28,113 nt of DNA from JAKFWF01 sp031374115 (GCA_031374115.1 JANMNO010000167.1:1-28113), one strand, 5' to 3'; shown: positions 15,236-24,084, numbered from the stretch's first letter. A program made the numbers and translations. Notes: generated by a model not told the origin, from the sequence alone.

Positions 15236-16312
15236 GTGAGCCCTTCCCGCGATGCGGTTCTGTCGGTGCTGGCCGGTCTACAGGCCCCAGATGGAAACAC
15301 ACTGTCGGGTCTACATGCCCCAGAGGTTTTGATCACCGCTGATCGGGTGGACGTTTCGTTATCGATCGATGCAGCGGATGCGGCGAAGTGGGAGCCGGTC
15401 CGGCTGGCCGTCGAAGCGGCGGTAAATGCCATCCCTGGCGTTGGCCGAACCCTGGTCACACTGACGGGAGAACGCGCCGGACCAGCGTCAATGCAGCGGC
15501 CGCCAAAGGTGCTGCCGAAAGCATCAGAACTCGCGCCACCGCCGAGATTTCCTAACCTCGCGAAGGTCGCCCGGATCCTCGCAGTGGCTTCCGGCAAGGG
15601 CGGTGTCGGTAAGTCTACCACGGCGTGCAACCTGGCGCTGGCCTTGCGTGCGCAGGGCTTGAGCGTCGGTGTGCTCGACGCCGATATCTACGGGCCTTCG
15701 ATGCCGAAGTTGTTCAACCTCAGGGGCCGGCCCACAGTCGTGGCAGGGAGAACATTGTCGCCGCTGGAAGCCTACGGCTGCAAGGTGATGTCGATTGGCT
15801 TCGTCGTCGATGCCGATAAGGCGATGGTCTGGCGCGGGCCGATGGTCGCATCCGCGATCACGCAGATGCTGCGCGATATCGCTTGGGGATCACTCGATGT
15901 GCTGATTGTCGACATGCCACCCGGCACGGGGGACGCACAGTTGACACTCGCTCAACAGGCCCCGTTGGCAGGTGCGATTATCGTGTCGACGCCACAGGAT
16001 TTGGCGCTCATCGATGCGCGTCGTGGTGTCGAGATGTTCCGCTCGGTCAACGTGCCGATCCTGGGGCTGATCGAGAACATGAGCTATTTCATCTGCGACG
16101 AGTGCGGCAAGCGACACCACATCTTCGCGCATGGTGGCGCACGGGCCGAGAGCGCCAAGCTCGGCGTGCCATTCCTGGGCGAGATACCGTTGGATGCAGC
16201 AATTCGGGAGCGCGCCGACAGCGGTATGCCGATCGTGATCGCCGACCCGGATGGTCCGCAAGCGGGCGCCTATCGCGCGATAGCGGCGGCCGTGATGGCG
16301 GGTTTGCGTTAG
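15236..16312 (+). CDS. mrp: Mrp/NBP35-family iron-sulfur cluster carrier P-loop ATPase
   Basis: The 358-aa protein has an N-terminal domain of the MIP18-like type (about 1-80) and a P-loop domain with the deviant Walker A GKGGVGKST (120-128), VLDADIYGPSMPKL, WRGPM and IVDMPPGTGDAQLT. The CxxC pair Cys287/Cys290 (ICDECGK) bridges a 4Fe-4S cluster in the dimer in this family. Mrp/ApbC proteins pass Fe-S clusters to apo-proteins in the cytoplasm. Its location directly after fdhABC suggests it helps load the enzyme's five clusters, but it may be a housekeeping gene. The GTG at 15236 follows GGAG by about 10 nt; an earlier GTG/TTG in frame is less likely. It is convergent with purM with one base between. 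Confidence 0.92.
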   Translation: MSPSRDAVLSVLAGLQAPDGNTLSGLHAPEVLITADRVDVSLSIDAADAAKWEPVRLAVEAAVNAIPGVGRTLVTLTGERAGPASMQRPPKVLPKASELAPPPRFPNLAKVARILAVASGKGGVGKSTTACNLALALRAQGLSVGVLDADIYGPSMPKLFNLRGRPTVVAGRTLSPLEAYGCKVMSIGFVVDADKAMVWRGPMVASAITQMLRDIAWGSLDVLIVDMPPGTGDAQLTLAQQAPLAGAIIVSTPQDLALIDARRGVEMFRSVNVPILGLIENMSYFICDECGKRHHIFAHGGARAESAKLGVPFLGEIPLDAAIRERADSGMPIVIADPDGPQAGAYRAIAAAVMAGLR

Positions 16313-16313
16313 C

Positions 16314-17450
16314 TCAGTCGACCTTTATGGCCAACCTACCACTAAACCGCACGGCCTCGGCTTCACCCTTTCCCTTGGCGCTCGATTTGACGCCACGGCC
16401 GGCTTCCACGTTGCCGATTACAATCGGATGCTCGCCGGCGGTCTCGAGCGCTTCGATCACCTCAAGAGCGTGTGCCTTATCGGCAATCACAATCATGCCG
16501 GTGCCACAGTTGAACGTGCGCAGCATCTCGGCATCGTCGAGCCGGCCGGCTTGCTTCAACCAGCCGAATACCCGCGGCATGGCGATCGCCGATAAATCGA
16601 CATGCGCTGCAAGGCCGGCGGGCATGACGCGAGGAATATTCTCCGATAACCCGCCGCCGGTTATATGGCTCAGCCCTTTCACGGCACCCATGAGGCCGCC
16701 GCCACCGGTTGCGCGGATGGCTGCCAGCACCTGCTTCACATAAATTCGGGTCGGCACGAGCAAAGCCGTGGCAACCGTCTGCCCATTGGCCCACGGTGCC
16801 TCATCGCTCCAAGCGAGTTTCTCCTCGGCAACGAGACGGCGCACGAGCGAGAACGCGTTCGAGTGCACGCCGGAAGAGGGCAGGCCAATGATCACATCGC
16901 CGATCGCTATGTCGTTGCGCGGCAGGATCTCGTTGCGTTCGACGGCACCGACGCAAAAGCCAGCCAAGTCGTAATCTTTCGCCTTATACATGCCGGGCAT
17001 TTCGGCCGTTTCGCCGCCGATCAGCGCGCATCCGGCTTCGCTACAACCGGCAGCGATTCCGGCGATAACAGCCGTGGCGGAGGTCAAGTCGAGCTTGCCG
17101 GTTGCGAAGTAATCGAGGAAGAACAATGGCTCGGCGCCCTGTACGACGAGGTCGTTGACGCACATGGCCACCAGGTCGACGCCGATCGAGCCGTGCACAC
17201 CACTCTCGATCGCAATCAGCAGCTTGGTGCCGACGCCGTCGTTGGCGGCGACCAGGATCGGATCGATAAAGCCCGCGCGCTTTAAATCGAATAGCCCGCC
17301 GAAGCCACCCAGATCGGCATCTGCTCCAGGCCGCCGGGTCGCTTTTACCAGCGGCTTGATTGCCTCGACCAGCGCATTGCCGGCATCGATATCCACCCCG
17401 GAATCGCGATATGTTATCGGCGCGTTGGGACGGCTTGGCTCCGCGGTCAT
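16314..17450 (-). CDS. purM: Phosphoribosylformylglycinamidine cyclo-ligase
   Basis: The 378-aa enzyme makes aminoimidazole ribonucleotide (AIR) from FGAM with ATP, step five of purine synthesis. It shows the PurM signatures YRDSGVDIDAGN, LVAANDGVGTKLLIA, VDLVAMCVNDLVVQGAEPLFFLDY in pieces, IGGETAEMPGMY and the C-terminal ITGGGLSENIPRVMP and FNCGTGMIVI. The start ATG at 17450 matches the family N-terminus; only a weak AAGAGA precedes it. It is divergent from the DUF2066 gene and convergent with mrp. purN is not next to it here. Confidence 0.96.
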   Translation of the reverse strand: MTAEPSRPNAPITYRDSGVDIDAGNALVEAIKPLVKATRRPGADADLGGFGGLFDLKRAGFIDPILVAANDGVGTKLLIAIESGVHGSIGVDLVAMCVNDLVVQGAEPLFFLDYFATGKLDLTSATAVIAGIAAGCSEAGCALIGGETAEMPGMYKAKDYDLAGFCVGAVERNEILPRNDIAIGDVIIGLPSSGVHSNAFSLVRRLVAEEKLAWSDEAPWANGQTVATALLVPTRIYVKQVLAAIRATGGGGLMGAVKGLSHITGGGLSENIPRVMPAGLAAHVDLSAIAMPRVFGWLKQAGRLDDAEMLRTFNCGTGMIVIADKAHALEVIEALETAGEHPIVIGNVEAGRGVKSSAKGKGEAEAVRFSGRLAIKVD

Positions 17451-17638
17451 TCTCTTGTTCCTGCTCAAATCAACAATGCGACGCAATCGTAGCGGGTAAA
17501 CCGGATTTTCGCCCGATTGGCAGCCGAAAGCCAGCGGTGGAACGCCTTGAGACTGTTCGCAAGCGTGGTAGCAGAGTATTGAGTGGCGCGGCAATGAACG
17601 GCATGGCGCAATCAGGGATGGACCAGGTGAGAAGGCTT

Positions 17639-18760
17639 ATGCGCGCGCGGTTGCTGGTGGTTGGCGGGCTCTGTTCGGCGCTTGGCTGCATTAATGCTAC
17701 CGCCCAGCAAACGACCAAGCCGTTCATCATCGGCAATTATCCGGTCGATGCAACTGCTGCAAATTCAGTGGCGGCCAAGGAGCAGGCGCTGGCCGATGGG
17801 CAGAAGGCGGCATTCCGTTCGCTCCTGAAGCGATTGGTGCCGGTCACCTCCTACAAGCGGATCGATAAGCTGAGAAACGTCAAAGCCGCCGATCTGATCG
17901 ACGGCGTTTCGGTGCGCTCCGAACGCAACTCGACGACGCAATATATTGCGAACCTAGATTTTTCTTTCCAAGCGAACGAAGTACGGGAGTTGCTGCGGCG
18001 TGAGGGCGTGCCATTCGTCGATCTGCAGGCGCCATCGATCGTGTTGGTGCCGATTTATCAGGCACCCGCCGCCGGACAGGGTGCGGCACCCGCGGGGCTG
18101 GAACAAGCAGCCGGCCAGAAAGCGTGGAACGATGCTTGGAAGGGGCTTGATCTCGAGCATTCGCTGGCGCCGGCCAAACTCGAAACCGCGAAAGCTCCAA
18201 TTCATGCCGACACATTGCAGATGATGTCGAAGGATGGCGATGGCGGCGCGATGCGTATCGTTTCCAAAGAGTTCGGCAATGAACTGGTGTTGATTGCGCT
18301 CGCCGAACCGGAACTTGGATCGAAAAAACTCAATGTCACATTAATGGGCCGGGATGCGGTCGGGCAATTTGCGCTGAAACGGTCGTACAAGTTCCAGATC
18401 GACGACTTCGGTTACACGACCGAGCTTGCCGCATTGGTGGCGTTGGGCACGCTGGAAGGCCGCTGGAAAGCGATTAAGGCGAGACCGGCAGTTGGCGGGG
18501 GAACGGCCGGTGCGCAACCTTTGCAGCCCGTGCAGCTGACGATCGAGTTTCGCACGTTACAGGAGTGGCAGGCGATAAGGCGGCAGATTACCGAGACGCC
18601 AGGTGTGGAAGATTTGCAGATCGGCGGCCTGTCGGGGCGGTCGGTCGAAATTGCCGTCCGTTTCCCCGGCGGCGGCAATCAGCTGGCGGATTCGCTCCTT
18701 TCGCAGGGGCTCGATATGCGGGAAGCAGGCGGTACATGGATCGTGAGATCAGGCGGCTGA
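17639..18760 (+). CDS. DUF2066 domain secreted protein
   Basis: The 373-aa product matches DUF2066, a family of unknown function in Alphaproteobacteria often found divergent from purM. It has a signal peptide (RLLVVGGLCSALGCINATA then QQ), the conserved YPVDATAANSVAAKEQALADGQ start of the mature part (split here) and FRSLLKRLVP, and a C-terminal region of about 130 residues with an EFRTLQEWQAIRRQI strand-helix. It should be periplasmic. I start at ATG 17639, which has GAGAAGG 4 nt upstream and opens the signal peptide; in-frame ATGs at 17594, 17603 and 17618 are possible. The 188-nt gap to purM should hold both promoters; I could not mark them reliably. Confidence 0.85.
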   Translation: MRARLLVVGGLCSALGCINATAQQTTKPFIIGNYPVDATAANSVAAKEQALADGQKAAFRSLLKRLVPVTSYKRIDKLRNVKAADLIDGVSVRSERNSTTQYIANLDFSFQANEVRELLRREGVPFVDLQAPSIVLVPIYQAPAAGQGAAPAGLEQAAGQKAWNDAWKGLDLEHSLAPAKLETAKAPIHADTLQMMSKDGDGGAMRIVSKEFGNELVLIALAEPELGSKKLNVTLMGRDAVGQFALKRSYKFQIDDFGYTTELAALVALGTLEGRWKAIKARPAVGGGTAGAQPLQPVQLTIEFRTLQEWQAIRRQITETPGVEDLQIGGLSGRSVEIAVRFPGGGNQLADSLLSQGLDMREAGGTWIVRSGG

Positions 18761-18786
18761 TCCGCGACGCGTTAAGCGGCTGGCAT

Positions 18787-19392
18787 TTACGCCCAGGGGC
18801 GGGACGCTGCCGCCTTGGTCTCGAACTCCGTGATGCTCTTTTCTTTCTTCATCGTTAGGCCGATATCATCGAGCCCTTCGACCAGGCAATGTTTGCGATG
18901 AGCGTCGACGTCGAACTTGATGACCCCGCCATCGGGACCGCGGATTTCCTGTGCCTCGAGGTCGACGGTCAGCGTCGCGTTGGCGCCGCGATTGGCGTCG
19001 TCCATCAGCTTTTCGAGTTGTTCTGGCGTCACCTTGATAGGCAAGATGCCGTTCTTGAAGCAGTTGTTGTAGAAAATGTCGGCAAAGCTCGTTGAAATTA
19101 CGCAACGAATTCCGAAATCGAGGAGAGCCCAGGGCGCATGCTCGCGGCTCGAGCCGCAGCCGAAGTTTTCGCCGGTGACCAAGATCTCGGCCTTACGATA
19201 GGCTGGCTTGTTCAACACGAAATCCGGGTTTTCCTTGCCGGCCTGGTCGTAGCGAATCTCGGCAAACAGCGCCTTGCCAAGTCCGGTGCGCTTGATCGTC
19301 TTCAGATAGTTCTTGGGGATGATTTTGTCGGTATCGATGTTGATCATCGGCAAAGGCGCCGCAACGCTGGTCAGCTTACCAAATTTTTGCAT
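18787..19392 (-). CDS. leuD: 3-isopropylmalate dehydratase small subunit
   Basis: The 201-aa swivelling-domain subunit works with LeuC to isomerise 2- to 3-isopropylmalate in leucine synthesis. Family markers are NIDTDKIIPKNYLKTIKRTGLG in parts, LVTGENFGCGSSREHAPWAL, SFADIFYNNCFKNGILPI and a C-terminal FDVDAHRKHCLVEGLDDIG. ATG 19392 follows GAGGA by about 5 nt. Length is normal. leuC is not adjacent in this window. It is convergent with the DUF2066 gene, 26 nt apart. Confidence 0.96.
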   Translation of the reverse strand: MQKFGKLTSVAAPLPMINIDTDKIIPKNYLKTIKRTGLGKALFAEIRYDQAGKENPDFVLNKPAYRKAEILVTGENFGCGSSREHAPWALLDFGIRCVISTSFADIFYNNCFKNGILPIKVTPEQLEKLMDDANRGANATLTVDLEAQEIRGPDGGVIKFDVDAHRKHCLVEGLDDIGLTMKKEKSITEFETKAAASRPWA

Positions 19393-19476
19393 CAAATCCT
19401 CGCCGGCGAAACTTAAGTGCGACTGCGTCTTTGTTCATGCGCCACGCGAACGACCGAGGTCAAGAGCAGGTTGCCC

Positions 19477-20034
19477 TCAATGTACCTTCGGATCGGCGTA
19501 ACACTTGCGCATGTACTCACAACGGTTTGATCCAGAAAAGTGCATGCTGTCGCCCTTGGCGGGCGAGATGAACCTGCAGACTTCCTCAACGCCATCGGCC
19601 GACAACCAACCTTCGCGACGTCCGCGCTGCACGGCGAAGCAGTCTGCGGTTTCCTCGTCCGGGCCGCGAAACTGATGGCCGCACTCGTGCGCGAATATCC
19701 ACATTTTGACGGGGATGGAAACCTTGGCCATCAACCGTGGGTTGAGGATCAAGAATCCCGGATAGGCCGCGCCAAAATCGTCGAGTTGGCTATCAAGAAC
19801 GGTGGGCCGCTGACCACATGACAGACGCCGCCGGTCAAACACCAATTCTCCTGGGGGCACGAGCTTAGCGTCGCCGCCAACGTGGGCAATGTATTCCTCA
19901 GGCGTTGGTGGTTTATCTGCCCGCGCGCCAGTCGTGATCAACACGGCCGATATCGCGCAAAATGCGGCCAACAAGGCTCGCTGTGCTCCGCGTGAGATCG
20001 GGTGAGACCCCAATGTCAGATTCATGCTTGCCAT
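19477..20034 (-). CDS. Secreted HExxH putative zinc metallopeptidase-like protein
   Basis: The 185-aa product has a Sec signal (hydrophobic 18-36, then GARA-DKPP) and a zinc-binding-type motif HECGH (116-120). The following PDEETADCFAVQRGRREGWL (125-144) places Glu127/Glu128 and Asp131 where a third ligand is expected in gluzincin-like proteins. Several cysteines (73, 118, 132, 153, 172, 178) suggest disulfides outside the cytoplasm. I do not recognise a named family. Activity is unproven; with little sequence outside the core it is a small peptidase or an inactive relative. ATG 20034 or 20025 may be the start. It is followed leftward by leuD after 84 nt. Confidence 0.75.
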   Translation of the reverse strand: MASMNLTLGSHPISRGAQRALLAAFCAISAVLITTGARADKPPTPEEYIAHVGGDAKLVPPGELVFDRRRLSCGQRPTVLDSQLDDFGAAYPGFLILNPRLMAKVSIPVKMWIFAHECGHQFRGPDEETADCFAVQRGRREGWLSADGVEEVCRFISPAKGDSMHFSGSNRCEYMRKCYADPKVH

Positions 20035-20145
20035 TCGCTGCGGTTGGTTCGCTTAAGCCTGGACCATCGCGTGAAGCTTCGCCAATTGCAAGGACCGGCA
20101 GGTCGCACCGGGCAACGAAAACTGCGACCTGTGAAGCTCCCGCGC

Positions 20146-20562
20146 TCATCGGCCAACCGAGGCCTCCAAGTCTTCCATGTCCGCATCGGAAAAGCCAAAA
20201 TGATGCCCGACTTCGTGCACTAGAACGTGGGTTATGATCTCGCCCAGTGTTTCATCGCTGTCGGCCCAGTAATCGAGAATGGCCCGCCGGTACAGAAAGA
20301 CCATATCGGGCTCGCGCGCAACGTCCGAGACGCTTTTCTTGTCGAGGCTAACACCCTGATAAAGCCCCATCAAATCCAGGGGGCTTTCGATGTTGAGTTC
20401 ATCGAGTACCTCATCCAATGCATAATCTTCGACGCGAATGATAAGATCGCCGCACATTTGGCGAAACTCGCCCGGCAAGCGTGCCCACGCAGCGCCGGCG
20501 AGCTGCTCGACGTCGGTGAGGCTTGGTGCTTCAGCATCATGCCATTTGTTGCGTTCGGCCAT
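20146..20562 (-). CDS. Metallopeptidase family protein (zincin-1 type)
   Basis: The 138-aa cytoplasmic protein matches the small zincin family PF06262/COG3824. It shows LPGEFRQMCGDLIIRVED, LMGLYQGVSL, PDMVFLYRRAILDYWA, ETLGEIITHVLVHEVGHHFGF and a final DADMEDLE. HEVGH (116-120) is the zinc site and the Asp run after it likely gives the third ligand. The biological substrate of this widespread family is unknown. ATG 20562 is preferred because GAGGA is 5 nt upstream and family members start with a short MAER-like sequence; an in-frame start further upstream at 20619 has no such support. It is divergent from the ATP-grasp gene. Confidence 0.9.
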   Translation of the reverse strand: MAERNKWHDAEAPSLTDVEQLAGAAWARLPGEFRQMCGDLIIRVEDYALDEVLDELNIESPLDLMGLYQGVSLDKKSVSDVAREPDMVFLYRRAILDYWADSDETLGEIITHVLVHEVGHHFGFSDADMEDLEASVGR

Positions 20563-20746
20563 GCAATCCTCGGTGGTAGTAACCGTCTGTTGCGCTTTCA
20601 TAGTCGCGGTCGCGCGCAAATGCCAGTTGATCGCATTCGCTATATTTCATTCAACAAACGTTAGTCTTTCCTTTGCCAATCTGGACGACACTGGAGCGAT
20701 CCGATCCAGGGGATTTTCTCCCCGGTTTTTCAGCGATGAGGCCACA

Positions 20747-22036
20747 GTGACCCAAGCGGCAAGGTATTTATCCGAAATCAGTTCAGCCTTAGAAGCCGAA
20801 CAGGCAACGACCGCCGAAGCTGGGACTGCAACTGCCGTTCTCACGGTTCAACGAACGCAAACGGACTTGTCGTTACCGCTCTTGATGCGCAAGGTTGCCG
20901 CGGACTATGGCAAGTCATTCAACCAACTCTTCACCGACTTCGCCAAATTGGGTTTTGGCCCCGGCAAGCTTTCGGTCGAGGAATACTTCGATCTGCGATT
21001 GTTCGACGACGCTGCTCTCGCCGGCGCCGATAAGCGTCAGTTCGTCGGGCTAGATGTGATGCGCCAGCTATGGGACCAGGTTAATTTCGATCAAACCTGG
21101 TACGGCATCATGAATGACAAGTTGGCGTCGGCGACGTTGCTGGGCGCTTATGGCTTTCCGGTAATTCCAATCGTCGCCATTTATTCTCCATCGCTCGCTT
21201 TGCCGTTGGCGCCGTGCCAAGTTTTGAAGACGGCTGATGGTTTGCGCAATTTCTTGCGGGAACCTGCGAATTATCCAATGTTCGGCAAACCTAAGGATGC
21301 CCTGCAAAGCCTCGGCTCGATGAGTTTTGATCGTTACGATACCGTTAACGGTGTGTTGACTGCAGTCGACGGTTCACGGGTAGAGCTTGAAACGTTCATT
21401 GCCGATGTGACGGCCCACTATCAGAGCGGCTATCTGTTCCAAAAGCGTTTGCTCCCGCACGCCGCGATCCGCAACATTTGCGGCAACCGCCTTGCGACGG
21501 TTCGTATTGTCACCATCAATCCGAAAAGTGGCCCCGAGATACTGCGCACGGCATGGAAGATTCCCGCCGGCGCCAACGCGGCCGACAACTTCTGGCGCGC
21601 CGGCAACCTGCTCGGCGAAATCGATATCGAAACCGGTCGCATCAAGCGCGTGGTGCGGGGCAAGGGTATCGATCAAGTAGAATTGCGCGCCCATCCCGAT
21701 TCCGGCGTTGTCCTCGTCGATTTCGAATTGCCGATGTGGTCGCAAGCCAAGGCTCTGGCGCTCGACGGGATGAAGGTCTTCCCGAAGATGGGGATGATCG
21801 GGTGGGATATCGCGATTACGGACACCGGCCCGGTGATCGTCGAGCCGAACGAAACGCCGGACCATATGCTACCGCAGATCGCCGATCGCCGCGGCGTGCT
21901 TGATGATCGGTTTCGCAGCTATGTTGCCGAACGCAAGGCCGAATTCGGTGCGTTGCAGCAGGCGACGCGCCGGCAGATGCGTAATGAAGGGCGCAACAAG
22001 CTGCAGCGGGTTGCCGGCGACATCGGCAAGTCTTAA
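20747..22036 (+). CDS. Sugar-transfer-associated ATP-grasp family protein
   Basis: The 429-aa protein belongs to the ATP-grasp family linked to exopolysaccharide or peptide-sugar clusters (PF14397-like). Features are FVGLDVMRQLW, NDKLASATLLGAYGFPVIPIVAIY in parts, PMFGKPKDALQSLG, a YLFQKRLLPH strand, NRLATVRIVTIN and the metal-binding end GMIGWDIAITDTGPVIVEPNE. It should use ATP to join a carboxylate and an amine; substrates are unknown. No glycosyltransferases or similar partners are near it, so it is an orphan here. I chose GTG 20747, with GAGG 5 nt upstream; the frame is open upstream to 20438 but that region overlaps the divergent zincin gene and is not protein-like. Confidence 0.85.
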   Translation: MTQAARYLSEISSALEAEQATTAEAGTATAVLTVQRTQTDLSLPLLMRKVAADYGKSFNQLFTDFAKLGFGPGKLSVEEYFDLRLFDDAALAGADKRQFVGLDVMRQLWDQVNFDQTWYGIMNDKLASATLLGAYGFPVIPIVAIYSPSLALPLAPCQVLKTADGLRNFLREPANYPMFGKPKDALQSLGSMSFDRYDTVNGVLTAVDGSRVELETFIADVTAHYQSGYLFQKRLLPHAAIRNICGNRLATVRIVTINPKSGPEILRTAWKIPAGANAADNFWRAGNLLGEIDIETGRIKRVVRGKGIDQVELRAHPDSGVVLVDFELPMWSQAKALALDGMKVFPKMGMIGWDIAITDTGPVIVEPNETPDHMLPQIADRRGVLDDRFRSYVAERKAEFGALQQATRRQMRNEGRNKLQRVAGDIGKS

Positions 22037-22063
22037 TGGCAGCGCTGCTCGTTGAGCGCATTC

Positions 22064-22279
22064 TTACTCGTCGAGCTGCCGCGCTGAGTCGACAGTCATC
22101 AGTGGCACTCCCTTGCGGATTGGGAAGGCCAACCGGGCATTTTTGCTGATCAACTCCTGTGCGGCTGGATCATAGGTAAGTGGACCCTTGGTCACCGGAC
22201 ATACGAGAAATTCAAGCAAGCGACGATCGCAACGCGCTTCGCCTTCGATGGCCGCATCGGGCGCCGGTTCGTCTGTCAT
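22064..22279 (-). CDS. Trm112 family protein
   Basis: The 71-aa protein fits the bacterial Trm112/YcaR family: LLEFLVCPVTKGPLTYD, AQELISKNARLAFPIRKGVPLM. The second cysteine of the usual CPxC knuckle is Thr (CPVT), so zinc binding would need other ligands. Eukaryotic Trm112 activates methyltransferases; the bacterial role is unclear. It follows the LON-domain gene leftward after 18 nt and probably belongs to that operon. Confidence 0.9.
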   Translation of the reverse strand: MTDEPAPDAAIEGEARCDRRLLEFLVCPVTKGPLTYDPAAQELISKNARLAFPIRKGVPLMTVDSARQLDE

Positions 22280-22297
22280 GCCCAGGACCTTCTTCGA

Positions 22298-22981
22298 TCA
22301 TTGCATCGTGGTGCCGGTGCCGCCGTCACCGGCAGCCATTTCCATTTCCGCAAGCGCCACCAGTACTTCGGCGCGCGACTTCAAATCCGGCGCTTCCAGC
22401 AGTGCTTGTTTTTCTTCCGCTGAATACGGGCTGATGATCGACAGCGAGTTGACGAGATGTTCGCTCGGTGCATTGCCGATCGCTTTCCAATCAGCATTGA
22501 AGTGATGCGATTCCAGATAGCGCTTGAGCACGTGAAGAAGGCGCTCGCGGTCGACTTCGTCCTCGCCCGCGCCGCGATTGAAATCGTCTGCGAACTTGCC
22601 AAAATCGACGCCGAACGTTCGATACGGGTTCGTGATCTCTATCTCCTGTTCAATGTCGAAGCGGCAAATACCGGTCAAGGTTATGACGACACGCCCATCA
22701 TCGAGTTCTTGATATGCCGTGACCCGTCCGGCACATCCAACGCGCCGAAGTGCAGTGTTCTTGCCGGACGGGCTTTCCTCATCACCCGCGGTGCGCTCGG
22801 GTTGAGCGATGCCGATGATGCGATTGCCAGAGACGACATCCTCGATCATCTGCAGGTAACGGGGCTCAAACAGATTTAGCGGCAAGGTAGCGCGCGGCAA
22901 TAGAATTACCGCCCGCAATGGAAACACCGGAATCTGGCGGGGCAAATCGGCAGGTCGTCGATAGCGATCAATTGGAGCCAC
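22298..22981 (-). CDS. LON N-terminal (substrate-binding) domain protein
   Basis: The 227-aa protein holds only the LON N-terminal domain: PRQIPVFPLRAVILLPRATLPLNLFEPRYLQMIEDV in parts, RIIGIAQP, GCAGRVTAYQELDDGRVVITLTGICRF, and a helical C-terminal half with SPYSAEEKQALLEAPDLKSRAEVLVAL. There is no AAA+ or Ser-Lys protease part, so it is not a protease by itself; it may bind clients. The GTG at 22981 has a strong GGGGAGG about 6 nt upstream. It sits between a YbbN-type thioredoxin (28-nt gap) and Trm112 (18-nt gap), an order common in Alphaproteobacteria. Confidence 0.93.
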   Translation of the reverse strand: MAPIDRYRRPADLPRQIPVFPLRAVILLPRATLPLNLFEPRYLQMIEDVVSGNRIIGIAQPERTAGDEESPSGKNTALRRVGCAGRVTAYQELDDGRVVITLTGICRFDIEQEIEITNPYRTFGVDFGKFADDFNRGAGEDEVDRERLLHVLKRYLESHHFNADWKAIGNAPSEHLVNSLSIISPYSAEEKQALLEAPDLKSRAEVLVALAEMEMAAGDGGTGTTMQ

Positions 22982-23009
22982 GAAACCTCCCCTTAAGGTC
23001 CTAAACGCC

Positions 23010-23933
23010 TCAGGAAAATAGCAGAGATGACAACCTGCGTCGGCCATCAAGTGTCGCTGCGTCCTTCGGCCCCCAGGCCTCGAAAAACTGGATCAGCTGC
23101 TTACGCGCCGCCTGATCGTTCCAGTTGCGATCCATCCGGAAACTCTCGAGCAAATGATCTACCGCCGCAGTTTTGTCGCCGCGCGCCGCGAGCGCCGCTG
23201 CCAGGTCAATCTGCGCCTGATGATCGCCCGGGTTCGCCCGCACCTTGGCTTCCAGTTCGGCTGTGTCGCCGGCACCTTCGGCCTTACGCGCGAGCTCAAG
23301 CGCGGCGCGGACTGCTGTGACCGGCCCAGTGTTGCGCTTGTCGGGTGGCACCAGCCCGATCGTCTGCTCGGCACGCGCTAAATCGCCAGTCTGGAGATAG
23401 CAGCGCGCCAATCCTGCAAGTGCACCGGGCTCTTCACGATTTTCTTCCAGGATCGAAGCATAAATTTCGGCTGCGTCCTGGACATTACCGGCAGCGAGTG
23501 CTTCGTCACCAGCAGCGATCGCGGCAGCAATGTCGCTGGCAGCGTCCCCACCCAGCATGCGATCGATCAACGCCTTGATAGCACTTTCCGGTTGCACACC
23601 CATGAACCCGTCGACTGGCCGTCCGTCGCGGAAAACCATCACCGTCGGCAACTTTTGAACGCCGAGCTGACCCGGAATCGTCGGATGTTGATCGATGTTC
23701 ATCTTGACCAGGTGCACTTTGCCCGCATAGCCACGCACCACCTTCTCGATGATCGGCGTCAGTTGCTTGCACGGTCCGCACCAGTCGGCCCAAAAATCGA
23801 CGAGCACCGGAACCTGTTTCGACGGCTCGATCACGTCCTTCACGAAGGTCGCGGTTGTCGTGTCGCGAATGATGTCGCCAGGCGCGGCAGTACTCGCGCC
23901 AGCTTTCGCAGGAGTGGGGTTTCCGATAATCAT
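23010..23933 (-). CDS. ybbN: YbbN-type thioredoxin with C-terminal TPR region (co-chaperone)
   Basis: The 307-aa protein has a thioredoxin domain (about 22-130) with active site WCGPC (51-55), including the proline and both cysteines, and cis-Pro in KLPTVMVF. A TPR-like helical half follows (about 135-300), with DEALAAGNVQDAAEIYASIL, GLARCYLQTGDLARAE and DLAAALAARGDKTAAVDHLL repeats. E. coli CnoX/YbbN has the same layout but a non-redox active site; here both cysteines remain, so it could be redox-active as well as a holdase. AGGAG is about 5 nt before the ATG. It leads the leftward ybbN, LON-domain, Trm112 operon. Confidence 0.94.
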   Translation of the reverse strand: MIIGNPTPAKAGASTAAPGDIIRDTTTATFVKDVIEPSKQVPVLVDFWADWCGPCKQLTPIIEKVVRGYAGKVHLVKMNIDQHPTIPGQLGVQKLPTVMVFRDGRPVDGFMGVQPESAIKALIDRMLGGDAASDIAAAIAAGDEALAAGNVQDAAEIYASILEENREEPGALAGLARCYLQTGDLARAEQTIGLVPPDKRNTGPVTAVRAALELARKAEGAGDTAELEAKVRANPGDHQAQIDLAAALAARGDKTAAVDHLLESFRMDRNWNDQAARKQLIQFFEAWGPKDAATLDGRRRLSSLLFS

Positions 23934-24084
23934 TCAATGCTCCTGTAGGTGTTGGCCATATCGAGCGAGGCCGCGCGGCTGGTCAGAAAATTCCGACCAC
24001 AAGTTCCTACCCTGGCTTCGTTTATGTTGACCATCAGGTTACCCGAGAAAGCTGTTCGATGCGACAGTCATTGCCTACTTGCGC

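Noticed and set aside
18748..18763. GATCAG/CTGATC hairpin at the DUF2066 stop as terminator between DUF2066 and leuD
   Set aside because: The stem is only 6 bp and no T-run follows on either strand.
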